Numbered from the stretch's first letter, positions 32,480 through 40,530 are shown. The stretch: 42,140 nt of DNA from Verrucomicrobiota bacterium (GCA_025360495.1 JANYCC010000232.1:1-42140), one strand, 5' to 3'. Notes: generated from the sequence alone by a model not told the origin. Numbers and translations are program-made.

Positions 32480-32690
32480 AGCGGAGCCGCAGCGGACGGA
32501 GCCTCAGGGGTCAGAGCCTCAGCGCCTCGGAGCTTCAGCGGTCAGAGCCACAGATCGCCGGACTCACAGGTACAACGGTCCTCCGAAGATCTGACCGCCG
32601 AGGTTCCGTCCACTGAGACTCTGACCCCTGAAGCTCTGACCCCTGAAGCTCCGGGGCTCCGAGGCTCCGGCCCTCCGGGCCCCCAAAGAA
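32480..32690. repeat. 15-bp tandem and inverted repeat region
   Basis: CTCTGACCCCTGAAG occurs twice in tandem at 32619-32633 and 32634-32648. Its complement, with one mismatch each, is found at 32502-32516 (CCTCAGGGGTCAGAG) and 32533-32547 (CTTCAGCGGTCAGAG). Shorter GGCTCCG-type units flank both sides. The whole 277-bp gap between the adaptor stop (32472) and the next start (32750) is built of such units and can fold into one large hairpin. The open frame running through it gives an Arg/Ser/Pro-rich translation with no protein character. Confidence 0.85.
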
Positions 32691-32749
32691 GAACGCGTGA
32701 TGACGAGTCGACGACGGCCCGTCGAACGCGACATGTCAGGATGCTGCTC

Positions 32750-33670
32750 ATGACGCATTTGCATCGTCATCACCGTGGGTGGACGACCCTGTGCACCGCG
32801 CTCGGCTTTCTGCTGGCGGGGACCTTGGTGGCCGCCCCGCTTTTTCCCCCACCGGTGCACCCGGGCCATCCGTTTTCCTGGACCCGTTTCCTGGCGCCAT
32901 TCCACATGGTGGTGCTCCATTTCCCCATCGGCATTCTCGCCCTGACGTCGATGTTGGAGGTCTGGAAATGGTGGCGTCCCAACGAGGAGTTGCGCCGCGT
33001 GATCCAGTTCACCCTGACCGTCGCAGTCCTCGCCAGCATCGTCACCATGGGGCTGGGTCTTTTGCGCGCGGTGGGCGGAGACTATGACCCGATCATGCTC
33101 GCCCGGCACCGGGCCTGGGGACTCGCCGCCGGCGCCGTGACCGCAATCGCCCTGGGGCTCCACACCCTGTTGCTCCGACACCCCGGCCGGGGCGGGACCC
33201 TCGCCTTCCGACTCCTGTTGCTGACCAGCTTTTTTTCGCTGGCCGTGGCGGGACACCAAGGCGGCAGCCTGACCCATGGTGCGACCTACCTGACCGAGAA
33301 CGCGCCGGATGCCCTCAGGAACCTGTTGGGCGACACGTCGGGCAACCCGTTTGAGCAGGGTCTCGCCCCGGCGGAGGACGCCAGTTCGGTACCCGTCAAA
33401 GCCGTGTTCAACCACCGGTGCATCACCTGTCACGGACCGGAAAAGCAGAAGAACCAATTCCGTATCGATCGTCGCGACATCCTTCTCAAAGGCGGCAAGA
33501 GCGGTCTTCCGGCAGTCGTGCCCGGTGATCCGGGCAAGAGCAACCTGCTGCGCCTGTGCCTGCTCCCGAATGACAACGAGGACGCGATGCCGCCCGATGG
33601 CAAGGAACCGCTCACGCCCGACGAGATCGTCATCGTCGTGCGCTGGATCCAGGCCGGTGCGCCCTTTTGA
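32750..33670 (+). CDS. DUF2231 membrane protein with C-terminal Planctomycete-type cytochrome c
   Basis: The 306-residue product has a DUF2231-type membrane domain in its first two thirds: a first hydrophobic segment near 10-30, then FHMVVLHFPIGILAL and three further helices, containing conserved His residues (HFPIG, LARHRAWG, GHQGG). The C-terminal 90 residues are a cytochrome c of the PSCyt1 type (PF07635): one haem motif CITCH in NHRCITCHGPEKQKN, RIDRRDILLKGG, VVPGDPGKSNLL and a late MPPDGKEPLTPDEI. It is probably a quinol- or electron-linked membrane haem protein. A Shine-Dalgarno AGGA at 32738-32741, 8 nt before the ATG at 32750, is one of the few good ones in the window; an ATG at 32741 is the alternative. 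The end is 6 bp from the convergent feoB end. Confidence 0.88.
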   Translation: MTHLHRHHRGWTTLCTALGFLLAGTLVAAPLFPPPVHPGHPFSWTRFLAPFHMVVLHFPIGILALTSMLEVWKWWRPNEELRRVIQFTLTVAVLASIVTMGLGLLRAVGGDYDPIMLARHRAWGLAAGAVTAIALGLHTLLLRHPGRGGTLAFRLLLLTSFFSLAVAGHQGGSLTHGATYLTENAPDALRNLLGDTSGNPFEQGLAPAEDASSVPVKAVFNHRCITCHGPEKQKNQFRIDRRDILLKGGKSGLPAVVPGDPGKSNLLRLCLLPNDNEDAMPPDGKEPLTPDEIVIVVRWIQAGAPF

Positions 33671-33676
33671 AGGCGC

Positions 33677-35977
33677 CTACCAACCCAGCAATCGCCCGAT
33701 CTGGTACGTGGCGAAGGACAGCACCCAGGCCAGGCCGGTCATGTAAAACCACTGGAACAAAGGCCATTTCCACGAATTGGTCTCACGTCGGACCACCGCC
33801 ACCGTGCTCACACACTGCATGGCGAAGACATAGAACACCATCAGGGTGAACCCGGTCAGGGGCGTATAGACCGCGGTGCCATCGGGCCGCCGTTCCCGCT
33901 TCAGGGTCTCCGCCAGGTTGGCGCTGCCTCCCGGTTCGTCCGGGTCCAGGGCCCCGGCATTATAGACGACCGACATCGTGCTCACGAACACCTCGCGGGC
34001 AGCGAACGAAGCCACGATCCCCACCCCTATTTTCCAGTCGAAACCCAACGGTCGGAGCAACGGTTCGATCCATTGCCCGGCCCGGCCGGCGAAACTGTGT
34101 CGTAATTCGTCGCCCGCCTGCGCGCGATCCAAAGCCGCACTCTGTTCCAAGGCCGACCGGATAGCCGGCGTGAGGGCGGCGGGTTTCGCTTCCGGGCTCC
34201 GCAATTCCGCCAACCGCTTCTCGGCGGCTGCAGTGTCCAGGCCCGGAAACGTGGACGCCAACACCTGCGCTTTTTCTGCAGCATGCCGGCCCGCCGCCCC
34301 GGCATCTTTCGGATAGGTGGCCAGGAACCACAGGAGGATGTTGATCCCCAGGATCACGGTGCCGGCGCGACGCACGAACAACCGCGCCCGCTCCCACATG
34401 TGCCGCAGGACGACGGTTGCCACCGGCCGCTTATAAGGCGGGAGTTCGAGGATCAACGGTGGCGGCTCCCCTTTCAGCAACGTCCGCTTGAAAATCCACG
34501 CCATGCCCAAAGCCCCGGCGATCCCCAGCAAATACATGAATGTCAGGGTCAACCCCTGCCGCAACGCCCCGCCGCCGATGCACGCCGAGATGAGCAGGGT
34601 GTACACCGGCAACCGCGCCGAACAACTCATCAGCGGCGCCACCAGGATCGTCGCCAACCGATCCTTGGGCGTCTCAATCGTGCGGGTCGCCATGATCCCG
34701 GGAATCGCACACGCAAAGGACGAAAGCATCGGGATGAAACTCTTGCCGTGCAGCCCGACACGGCTCATCAACCGGTCCATGAGGAACGCCGCACGGGCCA
34801 TGTAACCCGTGTCCTCCAGCAGGCTGATGAAGAGAAATAACAGGCAGATCTGGGGCAGGAACACGATCACCGCCCCGACCCCCATCACCACGCCCCGGGC
34901 CAGGAGATCATTGAGCGGACCCGGTGGCAGGGCGGCCGTCACCAACCCGGCCAGCCACTCCACGACGGACTGCAACCAACCCATCGGGAACTTCGCCACA
35001 TAGAAAAGGCCCACGAACAACAGCACCATCAGGCCCACGAAAATCAGCAAACCCCACACCCGATGGGTCAACATCCGGTCCATCCGGTCCGAAAACGTCT
35101 CCCCCGAAGGCGCGGTCTCGGTCGTCACCGCCATCTGGATCGCCGCCGCCCGGGCATACCGGGCCTCGATGGCCGCACTGCGCCAATCGACCCCCGCCGC
35201 TTCCAACCGTTGCCGGGCCGATCCCACGGCCTCCCTGACCGCCGCCGGATAGGCATCCGGATGCGCATTCAACACCCGGTCATCGGACAACAGCAGCAAC
35301 GCTTCGGCCGAGGCCAGCCGTCCGCGTTGTGGGAACACCGATTGGAGCCGGGCTTCGAGCGCCGTCGCCTCAAGCCCGAAAACCTCGGGCAATTCGCTGA
35401 AGCCGCGTGGGATGACCCGCGTGGTGCCGCGGGCCGCCAGCGCCCGGACGGCGGCGGCGAGATCGGCAACCCCTTCGCCGGAGCTCGCCACCAACGGCAG
35501 GACCGGCACCCCGAGCGCGGCCGACAACCCCTCCACGTCCAGTTCATGTCCGTTCTCCCGCGCCACATCGAGCATGTTCAACGCGATGAACGTCGGGTAC
35601 CCCAACTCAATCACCTGAGTCGCGTAATAGAGGTTCCGCTGAAGATTCGAGCCGTCCACCACCACGATCACCAAATCGGGCTCCCCCACCTCCGGCAGGT
35701 GTTGGAACAGGATGTCCCGCGCAATCTGCTCATCCAGCGATTGCGGGCTCAGGCTATAGGTGCCGGGCAGGTCGAGCACCGTGACGGAACGGCCCGATCC
35801 GCCGCCGAGGAGGGTCCCTTCTTTGCGTTCAACCGTGACCCCGGCGTAGTTGCCGACCCGGGCACGAAGCCCGGTCAGCGCGTTGAACAGCGTGGTCTTG
35901 CCGCAGTTCGGGTTGCCCGTGAGCACCGTCAGGAACGGTCGGGCGGGCGGTGGTGAGGTGGCGGAAACGGCGGCCAT
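33677..35977 (-). CDS. feoB: Ferrous iron transport protein B
   Basis: FeoB imports Fe(II) across the inner membrane. The 766-residue product has the N-terminal G domain with G1 GNPNCGKT (21-28), a G2 Thr in GNYAGVTVE (42-50), G3 DLPG (69-72) and G4 NMLD (134-137), followed by the helical GDI-like spacer (to about residue 290). The Gate/core membrane domain then has the conserved CAIPGIMATR and SCSARLPVY segments, with Cys and Ser residues that line the pore. Length is normal for the family. The start at 35977 is the first Met before the G1 strand; the longer open frame upstream overlaps feoA. It follows feoA by 31 bp and is the last gene of the feo run. The gene's end is 6 bp from the convergent cytochrome gene. 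Confidence 0.97.
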   Translation of the reverse strand: MAAVSATSPPPARPFLTVLTGNPNCGKTTLFNALTGLRARVGNYAGVTVERKEGTLLGGGSGRSVTVLDLPGTYSLSPQSLDEQIARDILFQHLPEVGEPDLVIVVVDGSNLQRNLYYATQVIELGYPTFIALNMLDVARENGHELDVEGLSAALGVPVLPLVASSGEGVADLAAAVRALAARGTTRVIPRGFSELPEVFGLEATALEARLQSVFPQRGRLASAEALLLLSDDRVLNAHPDAYPAAVREAVGSARQRLEAAGVDWRSAAIEARYARAAAIQMAVTTETAPSGETFSDRMDRMLTHRVWGLLIFVGLMVLLFVGLFYVAKFPMGWLQSVVEWLAGLVTAALPPGPLNDLLARGVVMGVGAVIVFLPQICLLFLFISLLEDTGYMARAAFLMDRLMSRVGLHGKSFIPMLSSFACAIPGIMATRTIETPKDRLATILVAPLMSCSARLPVYTLLISACIGGGALRQGLTLTFMYLLGIAGALGMAWIFKRTLLKGEPPPLILELPPYKRPVATVVLRHMWERARLFVRRAGTVILGINILLWFLATYPKDAGAAGRHAAEKAQVLASTFPGLDTAAAEKRLAELRSPEAKPAALTPAIRSALEQSAALDRAQAGDELRHSFAGRAGQWIEPLLRPLGFDWKIGVGIVASFAAREVFVSTMSVVYNAGALDPDEPGGSANLAETLKRERRPDGTAVYTPLTGFTLMVFYVFAMQCVSTVAVVRRETNSWKWPLFQWFYMTGLAWVLSFATYQIGRLLGW

Positions 35978-36008
35978 GGACGACCGGAAAACGGACGGAT
36001 CGGACGGG

Positions 36009-36245
36009 TTAACGCGGTTGGACCCAGACTTGGTCAGCCTCGTGCCGACGCAGGGAAAGATTATATCCGCGGATCCGGATCTCCACGGGATCCCCCATCG
36101 GGGCAAACCGGACGAGTTCGACGGGAGTGCCCACCAGCAGGCCCATTTCGAGGAGTCGACCGCGGTGTTCGACCGGCACCTGGATGGCGGAAACCACCGC
36201 CGTGGAGCCGGGAGTCATGGAAGAAAGGGTCTGCGGGCTGGTCAT
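36009..36245 (-). CDS. feoA: FeoA family protein, first copy
   Basis: The 78-residue cytoplasmic protein is an SH3-like FeoA domain: GSTAVVSAI, then RGRLLEMGLLVGTPVELVRFAPMGDPVEIRIRGYNLSLRRHEA, ending in a last strand VWV. FeoA docks onto or regulates FeoB; its stability is needed for Fe(II) import. It sits between a second, longer FeoA gene (40 bp upstream) and feoB (31 bp downstream), so all three probably share a transcript. Unlike its neighbour it has no Cys residues. Confidence 0.93.
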   Translation of the reverse strand: MTSPQTLSSMTPGSTAVVSAIQVPVEHRGRLLEMGLLVGTPVELVRFAPMGDPVEIRIRGYNLSLRRHEADQVWVQPR

Positions 36246-36285
36246 GCGTGAGACACTCCTTCGACTCTCAACGGCATAGCCAGAA

Positions 36286-36585
36286 TCAAGCCGCGAGACG
36301 GAAAGGCGCTGCCGGCCATTCGACCCAGATATGCTCGGCCAACCGCGCGCTCAAACCGAGTCGGGAATTGCAGACCTGACACAGCAGGTTGGCCTGGCGG
36401 GTGATCACCCGCACCCGTTGTTCTTCGCCAAAGCCCATTTCCCGGAGACGCTGATTGATGTCGGGCGATGCCGTGAGTTGTTTCACCACCACGCTGGCGC
36501 CCGCCAGGACACGGTTCAATGGGCACAGTGCCGGAATCCGGCAGGACTCGGGCTGGCACACGGGAACGGTACACGGGGCACTCAC
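36286..36585 (-). CDS. Cysteine-rich FeoA-domain protein, second copy
   Basis: The 99-residue product has an FeoA domain in its last 75 residues (NRVLAGASVVVKQL, LREMGFGEEQRVRVITR, then a final HIWVE strand). It differs from standard FeoA in its cysteines: Cys5, Cys10, Cys15 and Cys21 in the N-terminal extension and a CQVC pair (Cys69, Cys72) in the domain. Six cysteines in 99 residues could bind an iron-sulfur cluster or another metal, or act as a redox switch; this is inference. The start codon is GTG at 36585. It is the promoter-proximal gene of the feo run and diverges from the superoxide dismutase gene, with a 202-bp intergenic region that carries an inverted repeat. Confidence 0.85.
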   Translation of the reverse strand: MSAPCTVPVCQPESCRIPALCPLNRVLAGASVVVKQLTASPDINQRLREMGFGEEQRVRVITRQANLLCQVCNSRLGLSARLAEHIWVEWPAAPFRLAA

Positions 36586-36618
36586 AGTGGGATCACGCTA
36601 GGGAACCACCGCCCGAGG

Positions 36619-36648
36619 GGCAAGGTGCAGCGTTGTCGGGACCTTGCC
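36619..36648. promoter_or_regulatory. Inverted repeat between divergent feo and sod genes (possible operator)
   Basis: GGCAAGGT (36619-36626) and ACCTTGCC (36641-36648) are perfect inverted 8-mers with a 14-nt spacer. They lie in the 202-bp region between the divergent feoA-like (start 36585) and superoxide dismutase (start 36788) genes, 34 bp from the former. No gene ends here, so a terminator is unlikely. A binding site for a regulator of both units is possible. It does not match the usual AT-rich Fur box. Confidence 0.35.
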
Positions 36649-36787
36649 ATCCTTTGTTGCGGCCTTGTCCACGGGTGAGTCGGCCTTCTTGCAGTCCGTC
36701 CCTCTGATGCTACTCTGTCCGGGCTTCCGACCGGCGCAAACCGTGGTCCGGAAGGCTGCACTCAACATCAAACCGTCTCCGAACCCT

Positions 36788-37414
36788 ATGGCACACGCAC
36801 TTCCTCCCCTGCCTTACCCGAAAGAAGCCCTCGAACCGTCCATCGACGCCGCCACGATGGAGATTCATCACGACCGCCACCACAAGGCGTATGTCGACAA
36901 CCTCAACAAGGCGCTCACCGGCAACGCGGCGTTGGAGGCAAAAACCCTGGAAGCACTTCTCGGTGATCTGGCATCGGTTCCGGACAACATCCGCGGTCCG
37001 GTGCGCAACAATGGCGGCGGCCACTGGAACCACACTTTCTTCTGGAACCTGATGGGTCACGGCAAGGGTGGTTCGCCCACCGGTGACCTGGCCACGGCCC
37101 TCACCGCCACCTTCGGCAGCCTCGACGCCTTCAAGGAGAAGTTCGAGGCGGCCGGTCTTGGTCGCTTCGGTTCCGGATGGGTCTGGTTGGTCGTGAACGC
37201 CGGTCGTTTGGAAATCGTTTCCACGCCGAACCAGGATAATCCGCTCATGGGCAAGAGCGTTTCCGGCGTCGAAGGCAAGCCGATCCTCGCCTGTGATGTC
37301 TGGGAACACGCCTATTACCTGAAGTACCAGAACAAGCGCGCCGACTACCTCAAGGCTTGGTGGAACGTGGTGGATTGGTCCAAGGCCGCTGCGCTTTACG
37401 CCGCCGCCCACTGA
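36788..37414 (+). CDS. Superoxide dismutase, Mn-type of the Fe/Mn family
   Basis: The enzyme converts superoxide to oxygen and hydrogen peroxide. The 208-residue length is standard. Metal ligands are His27 (EIHHDRHH), His82 ([10 protein letters not shown]), Asp170 and His174 in DVWEHAYY, the family signature. Mn rather than Fe specificity is suggested by Gly-Gly at 77-78 where Fe enzymes often have Ala-Gln, and by Gln149 in PNQDNP. There is no signal peptide, so it is cytoplasmic. The start at 36788 is chosen because it gives the canonical [11 protein letters not shown] opening; an open frame 48 codons longer exists but the extension is not SOD-like. It is divergent from the feo run, which fits shared iron and oxidative stress control. 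Confidence 0.96.
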   Translation: MAHALPPLPYPKEALEPSIDAATMEIHHDRHHKAYVDNLNKALTGNAALEAKTLEALLGDLASVPDNIRGPVRNNGGGHWNHTFFWNLMGHGKGGSPTGDLATALTATFGSLDAFKEKFEAAGLGRFGSGWVWLVVNAGRLEIVSTPNQDNPLMGKSVSGVEGKPILACDVWEHAYYLKYQNKRADYLKAWWNVVDWSKAAALYAAAH

Positions 37415-37531
37415 GTCGATCCCCTCTCACCCTCTTCTCGCGTCCCGTCCTCGCGTCTCTTCCTTGAAGCGACAATCGAGGGCGGGAACCGGGAACGAGA
37501 CGGTCGGGCACGCGTACGGGGAAGGCATGGG

Positions 37532-37583
37532 CCGACCCCTCTCTCCGGCTCTCTCCCCACTCGTTCCTCGCGGGGCGAGAGAG
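37532..37583. repeat. Dispersed ~50-bp intergenic element, copy B
   Basis: This is the reverse-complement copy of the element at 20004-20058, with CCCACTCGTTCCTCGCGGGG near its right side. The shared core of 22 bp is perfect. It lies between the convergent superoxide dismutase and NicO genes, immediately next to heptamer array copy 4, with only a few bases between the two families. Confidence 0.85.
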
Positions 37584-37585
37584 AC

Positions 37586-37640
37586 CCGATCCCCGATCCC
37601 CGATCCCCGATCTTCGAACTCCGATCTCCGATCGCGGGTC
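37586..37640. repeat. Heptamer repeat array, copy 4 (longest)
   Basis: The plus strand from 37588 reads GATCCCC three times, then GATCTTC, GAACTCC, GATCTCC and GATCGCG: seven consecutive 7-mers. It ends 5 bp from the stop codon of the minus-strand NicO gene (37641), so again it is at a gene 3' end. It is the longest of the four arrays in the window. Confidence 0.85.
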
Positions 37641-38321
37641 TCAGGCCGACTGCCACACCCACCAACCGCCCACTCCAAACGCCGCCGCTGCCGCCCCGTA
37701 CATGAGCGTGCGGTACGCTTGCAGGTGGGTGATCTGGAACCAACCCGAGACGCGGCCCAACGCCGAGGCAAAACCTGCCATCGCCAGGACCGTTCCCACG
37801 CCGAAGGCCAACAGATAGGCCAATGCCTGCCACCAAGTCGGCAAGGCCAGCGTGGGCAACACCCCGACGAAATGGGAACTGCCGGCCAACCCATGAAGGG
37901 TGCCGATCCCAAACGCCGCATGCGTGTGCCGGTGACTCGGGGCCTTCCCGTGTCCGGGACCCTGCCCAACCCCGTGGAAATGCAGGTGCTCGTGGGCTCC
38001 GTTCCCGTGGTCGTGACGGTGCCCATGGACTTGGACGCGCAACGCCTGACGCAAGGCCCACCCTCCGATTCCCAGAAGCAGCACCCCCACCAAGCGCTCA
38101 CTCCATCCGGAAATCTTCTCCAAAGGCAGGGCTCCACGGAGGGCAAAGGCCAGGACGCCGACGACCGCCACCCCGGCGCTATGGCCGAAACCCCATCGCA
38201 ATCCCGTGCGCCATGAAGCCTGATGCGAACGAACCGCCAAGGGTGCGACTGCGGCCAGATGATCCGGTCCCGAGAGCACGTGGGTGAACCCGGCCAACAA
38301 ACCTGTCAACACGACCAGCAT
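37641..38321 (-). CDS. NicO/RcnA-type nickel/cobalt transport protein with His-rich loop
   Basis: The 226-residue membrane protein has six predicted helices and the family motifs HVLSGPDHLAAV (residues 14-25), RWGFGHSAGV (42-51) and GIGTLHGLAGSSHF (138-151), whose His and Asp residues form the metal path in NiCoT/NicO transporters. A loop at 99-134 has 12 His residues in 36 (HGHRHDHGNGAHEHLHFHG), as in RcnA-like exporters and UreH-like importers. The direction of transport cannot be read from the sequence. It sits 226 bp beyond the superoxide dismutase in convergent orientation and is followed by a repeat array instead of a terminator. No urease or hydrogenase gene is in the window. Confidence 0.85.
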   Translation of the reverse strand: MLVVLTGLLAGFTHVLSGPDHLAAVAPLAVRSHQASWRTGLRWGFGHSAGVAVVGVLAFALRGALPLEKISGWSERLVGVLLLGIGGWALRQALRVQVHGHRHDHGNGAHEHLHFHGVGQGPGHGKAPSHRHTHAAFGIGTLHGLAGSSHFVGVLPTLALPTWWQALAYLLAFGVGTVLAMAGFASALGRVSGWFQITHLQAYRTLMYGAAAAAFGVGGWWVWQSA

Positions 38322-38378
38322 AAGACAGTGCGCACTGTGCCGGCTACGGCACCCAGAGCAAGCCCGCTCCCCTGGGAC

Positions 38379-38412
38379 AAAAAAAAGACGCGGCCGCTTT
38401 CGCGACCGCGTC
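38379..38412 (-). terminator. Rho-independent terminator of groEL
   Basis: GACGCGG...CCGCGTC arms at 38387-38412 form a long GC-rich stem around a short loop, and on the minus strand the hairpin is followed by eight T residues (complement of 38379-38386). It lies about 40 bp past the groEL stop, the end of the chaperone run. Confidence 0.9.
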
Positions 38413-38450
38413 CTTGCAAATCCTGGGTCCGCGGTTGCCCGCGGTCGGGA

Positions 38451-40088
38451 TCAGTAATCCATTCCGCCGCCACCGCCATGATGCGGGTCGCCGGACGGCT
38501 TGTCTTTCTTCTCAGGGATCTCGATGATCAACGCCTCGGTCGTGAGCATGAAGCCCGCGATGGACACCGCGTTCTGCAACGCGGAACGGATGACCTTCTT
38601 CGGGTCCACCACGCCGGCCTTCACCAGGTCTTCGTATTCGCCCGTGGCGACGTTGTAACCTTCATTGCCCTTGCGGCGCTTGACCTCCTGGACAATCAGG
38701 CCGCCCTCGACTCCGGCGTTGCTCGCCAGTTCGCGGAGCGGGGATTCCACCGCACGACGCACGATGTCGACGCCGGTCTGCTCATCATGGTTCGAGAGCT
38801 TGATCGCTTCGATCGCCACCAAGGTCCGGAGGAGTGCCACGCCGCCGCCGGCGACGATGCCCTCTTCGACGGCCGCGCGGGTCGCATGCAATGCGTCCTC
38901 AACACGGGCCTTCTTCTCCTTCATCTCGGTCTCGGTCGCCGCACCGACATGGATGACCGCCACGCCGCCCGCGAGCTTCGCCAGACGCTCCTGGAGTTTC
39001 TCGCGGTCGTAGTCGGAGGTCGTCTCTTCGATCTGGCGGCGGATCTGGTTCACGCGGCCCTGGATGTCGGAGTTCTTGCCGCCACCTTCGACGATCGTGG
39101 TGTTTTCCTTGGCCACGAGCACGCTCTTGGCCTTGCCGAGATCGGCCAGGTCGAGGTTCTCGAGCTTGATGCCGAGATCCTCGGTGATGCACTTGCCACC
39201 GGTGAGGATCGCGATGTCTTCGAGCATGGCCTTGCGACGATCACCGAAGCCCGGCGCCTTGACGGCGCAGACATTGATCGTGCCGCGGAGCTTGTTGACC
39301 ACCAAGGTGGCCAGGGCTTCACCCTCGACCTCTTCGGCGATGATCAAGAGCGGCTTGCTGGTCTTGGCGACCTTCTCCAGCAACGGGAGCAGGTCCTTCA
39401 GGTTCGAGACTTTCTTCTCGTAGATCAGGACGTAGGACTCCTCGAGCTTCACTTCCATCGTCTCCGCGTTGGTCACGAAGTACGGGGACAGATAGCCCTT
39501 GTCGAACTGCATGCCCTCGACGACGTCGAGCGTGGTCTCAATCGACTTGGCCTCTTCGACCGTGATCGTGCCGTCCTTGCCGACCTTGTCCATCGCGTCG
39601 GCGATGATCTCGCCGATCGTGGTGTCCCAGTTCGCAGAAACCGTGGCGACCTGCTTGATCTCTTCCTTGTCCTTGACCTTCTTGGAGATCTTGGCGAGGT
39701 GTTCGACCGCGGCGTCGACGGCCTTCTGGATGCCGCGTTGGAGCGAAATCGGGTTCGCACCGGCGGTCACGTGCTTGAGGCCCTCGCGATAAATCGACTC
39801 GGCGAGCACCGTGGCGGTCGTGGTGCCGTCTCCAGCGATGTCGGAGGTCTTGCTGGCGACCTCGCGCACCATCTGGGCGCCCATGTTCTGGTAAGGGTTC
39901 GGGAGTTCGATCTCCTTGGCGACCGTGACGCCGTCCTTGGTCACCGTCGGGGAACCGAATTTTTTGTCGATGACGACATTGCGACCCTTCGGTCCGAGGG
40001 TGGCCTTGACGGCCCGGGCGAGGATCTCGACGCCGCGCAGGAGTTCCTGGCGGGCGGCTTCTTCAAATAACAGTTGCTTGGCAGCCAT
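38451..40088 (-). CDS. groEL: Chaperonin GroEL (Hsp60)
   Basis: GroEL forms the 14-mer cage that refolds proteins with ATP and GroES. The 545-residue length is standard. [10 protein letters not shown] (31-40) and [11 protein letters not shown] (86-96), with Asp87, form the nucleotide site; the signature [17 protein letters not shown] is present, and the tail ends GGGGGMDY. The first residues [13 protein letters not shown] are typical. The groES gene is 41 bp upstream on the same strand, and a strong terminator follows. Verrucomicrobia often have more than one groEL; the intact groES partner marks this as the housekeeping-type copy. The intergenic gap contains no Shine-Dalgarno sequence; instead it has a C-rich CCTCCCCTCCC tract. 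Confidence 0.98.
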   Translation of the reverse strand: MAAKQLLFEEAARQELLRGVEILARAVKATLGPKGRNVVIDKKFGSPTVTKDGVTVAKEIELPNPYQNMGAQMVREVASKTSDIAGDGTTTATVLAESIYREGLKHVTAGANPISLQRGIQKAVDAAVEHLAKISKKVKDKEEIKQVATVSANWDTTIGEIIADAMDKVGKDGTITVEEAKSIETTLDVVEGMQFDKGYLSPYFVTNAETMEVKLEESYVLIYEKKVSNLKDLLPLLEKVAKTSKPLLIIAEEVEGEALATLVVNKLRGTINVCAVKAPGFGDRRKAMLEDIAILTGGKCITEDLGIKLENLDLADLGKAKSVLVAKENTTIVEGGGKNSDIQGRVNQIRRQIEETTSDYDREKLQERLAKLAGGVAVIHVGAATETEMKEKKARVEDALHATRAAVEEGIVAGGGVALLRTLVAIEAIKLSNHDEQTGVDIVRRAVESPLRELASNAGVEGGLIVQEVKRRKGNEGYNVATGEYEDLVKAGVVDPKKVIRSALQNAVSIAGFMLTTEALIIEIPEKKDKPSGDPHHGGGGGMDY

Positions 40089-40129
40089 GATTCAATGGGA
40101 TTTTGAGATTGAAAACGGGAGGGGAGGTT

Positions 40130-40423
40130 TCAGAGGACGATCGCGAGGATGTCGTCGGTGTTGAGCAGCTTGTATTCCTTGCCGTCCACCTTGATCTCCG
40201 TGCCGCCATACTTGGAGATGAGGACGCGGTCACCGACCTTCACTTCGAAGGGGATGAGCTTGCCGTCATCATCCTTCTTGCCGGTCCCGAGGGCGCGCAC
40301 GATGGCCTCGGTGGGCTTCTCTTTGGCGGAATCGGGGATGATGATGCCGCCCTTCTTGACTTCCTTTTCTTCGACAGGCTCGACGAGCAGGCGGTCGCCG
40401 AGCGGTTTCACATTGAGTGCCAT
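40130..40423 (-). CDS. groES: Co-chaperonin GroES (Hsp10)
   Basis: GroES is the 7-mer lid of the GroEL cage. The 97-residue protein has the standard beginning [17 protein letters not shown], the mobile loop [17 protein letters not shown] (about residues 24-40) with the hydrophobic tripeptide III that binds GroEL, and the ending DDILAIV. The gene starts the groES-groEL pair; groEL follows after 41 bp. A TATGAT sequence 38-43 bp upstream could be its -10 box. There is no CIRCE element in the upstream 120 bp, so HrcA control is not supported here. Confidence 0.98.
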   Translation of the reverse strand: MALNVKPLGDRLLVEPVEEKEVKKGGIIIPDSAKEKPTEAIVRALGTGKKDDDGKLIPFEVKVGDRVLISKYGGTEIKVDGKEYKLLNTDDILAIVL

Positions 40424-40460
40424 GATATGCTATGTGTCTTTTCGTTGCGTTTACTGCGTA

Positions 40461-40466
40461 ATCATA
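40461..40466 (-). promoter_or_regulatory. Possible -10 box of the groES-groEL promoter
   Basis: On the minus strand TATGAT (5 of 6 matches to TATAAT) lies 38-43 bp upstream of the groES ATG. Sequence CTGACC ends 15 nt upstream of it, and TCCTGA 17 nt upstream; neither is a good -35 box. The assignment rests on the -10 match and position alone. Confidence 0.35.
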
Positions 40467-40486
40467 TCCCGCCGCACCCGCGGTCA

Positions 40487-40530
40487 GGAAAATAACCGAA
40501 GTGACCGCCGCCAATCACGGCGACGGTCAC
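40487..40530 (-). terminator. Hairpin between dnaK and groES, probable dnaK terminator
   Basis: GTGACCG (40501-40507) and CGGTCAC (40524-40530) pair, and the stem extends through CCGCC/GGCG with one bulge. On the minus strand it is followed by TTCGGTTATTTTCC, which is moderately T-rich. It lies 15 bp past the dnaK stop. Incomplete T-run makes termination partial or uncertain. Confidence 0.6.

Noticed and set aside
32408-32749. Extension of the DUF2231/cytochrome gene through the repeat region
   Set aside because: The translation is made of 15-bp repeat units and is not protein-like; a Shine-Dalgarno sequence supports the start at 32750.
36644-36787. 48-codon N-terminal extension of the superoxide dismutase, with a hydrophobic stretch
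   Set aside because: It has no proper basic start or cleavage site, overlaps the right arm of the intergenic inverted repeat, and the canonical SOD start is at 36788. A weak extended -10 (TGCTACTCT at 36708-36716) lies in it instead.
16979-37640. Heptamer arrays as a CRISPR or tandem satellite
   Set aside because: Units are only 7 bp, contiguous and without spacers, and there are no cas genes; they are not CRISPR repeats.
38223-40070. 615-codon open frame on the plus strand opposite groEL
   Set aside because: It is antisense to a fully conserved GroEL; the pattern follows the codon usage of the real gene and has no domain.
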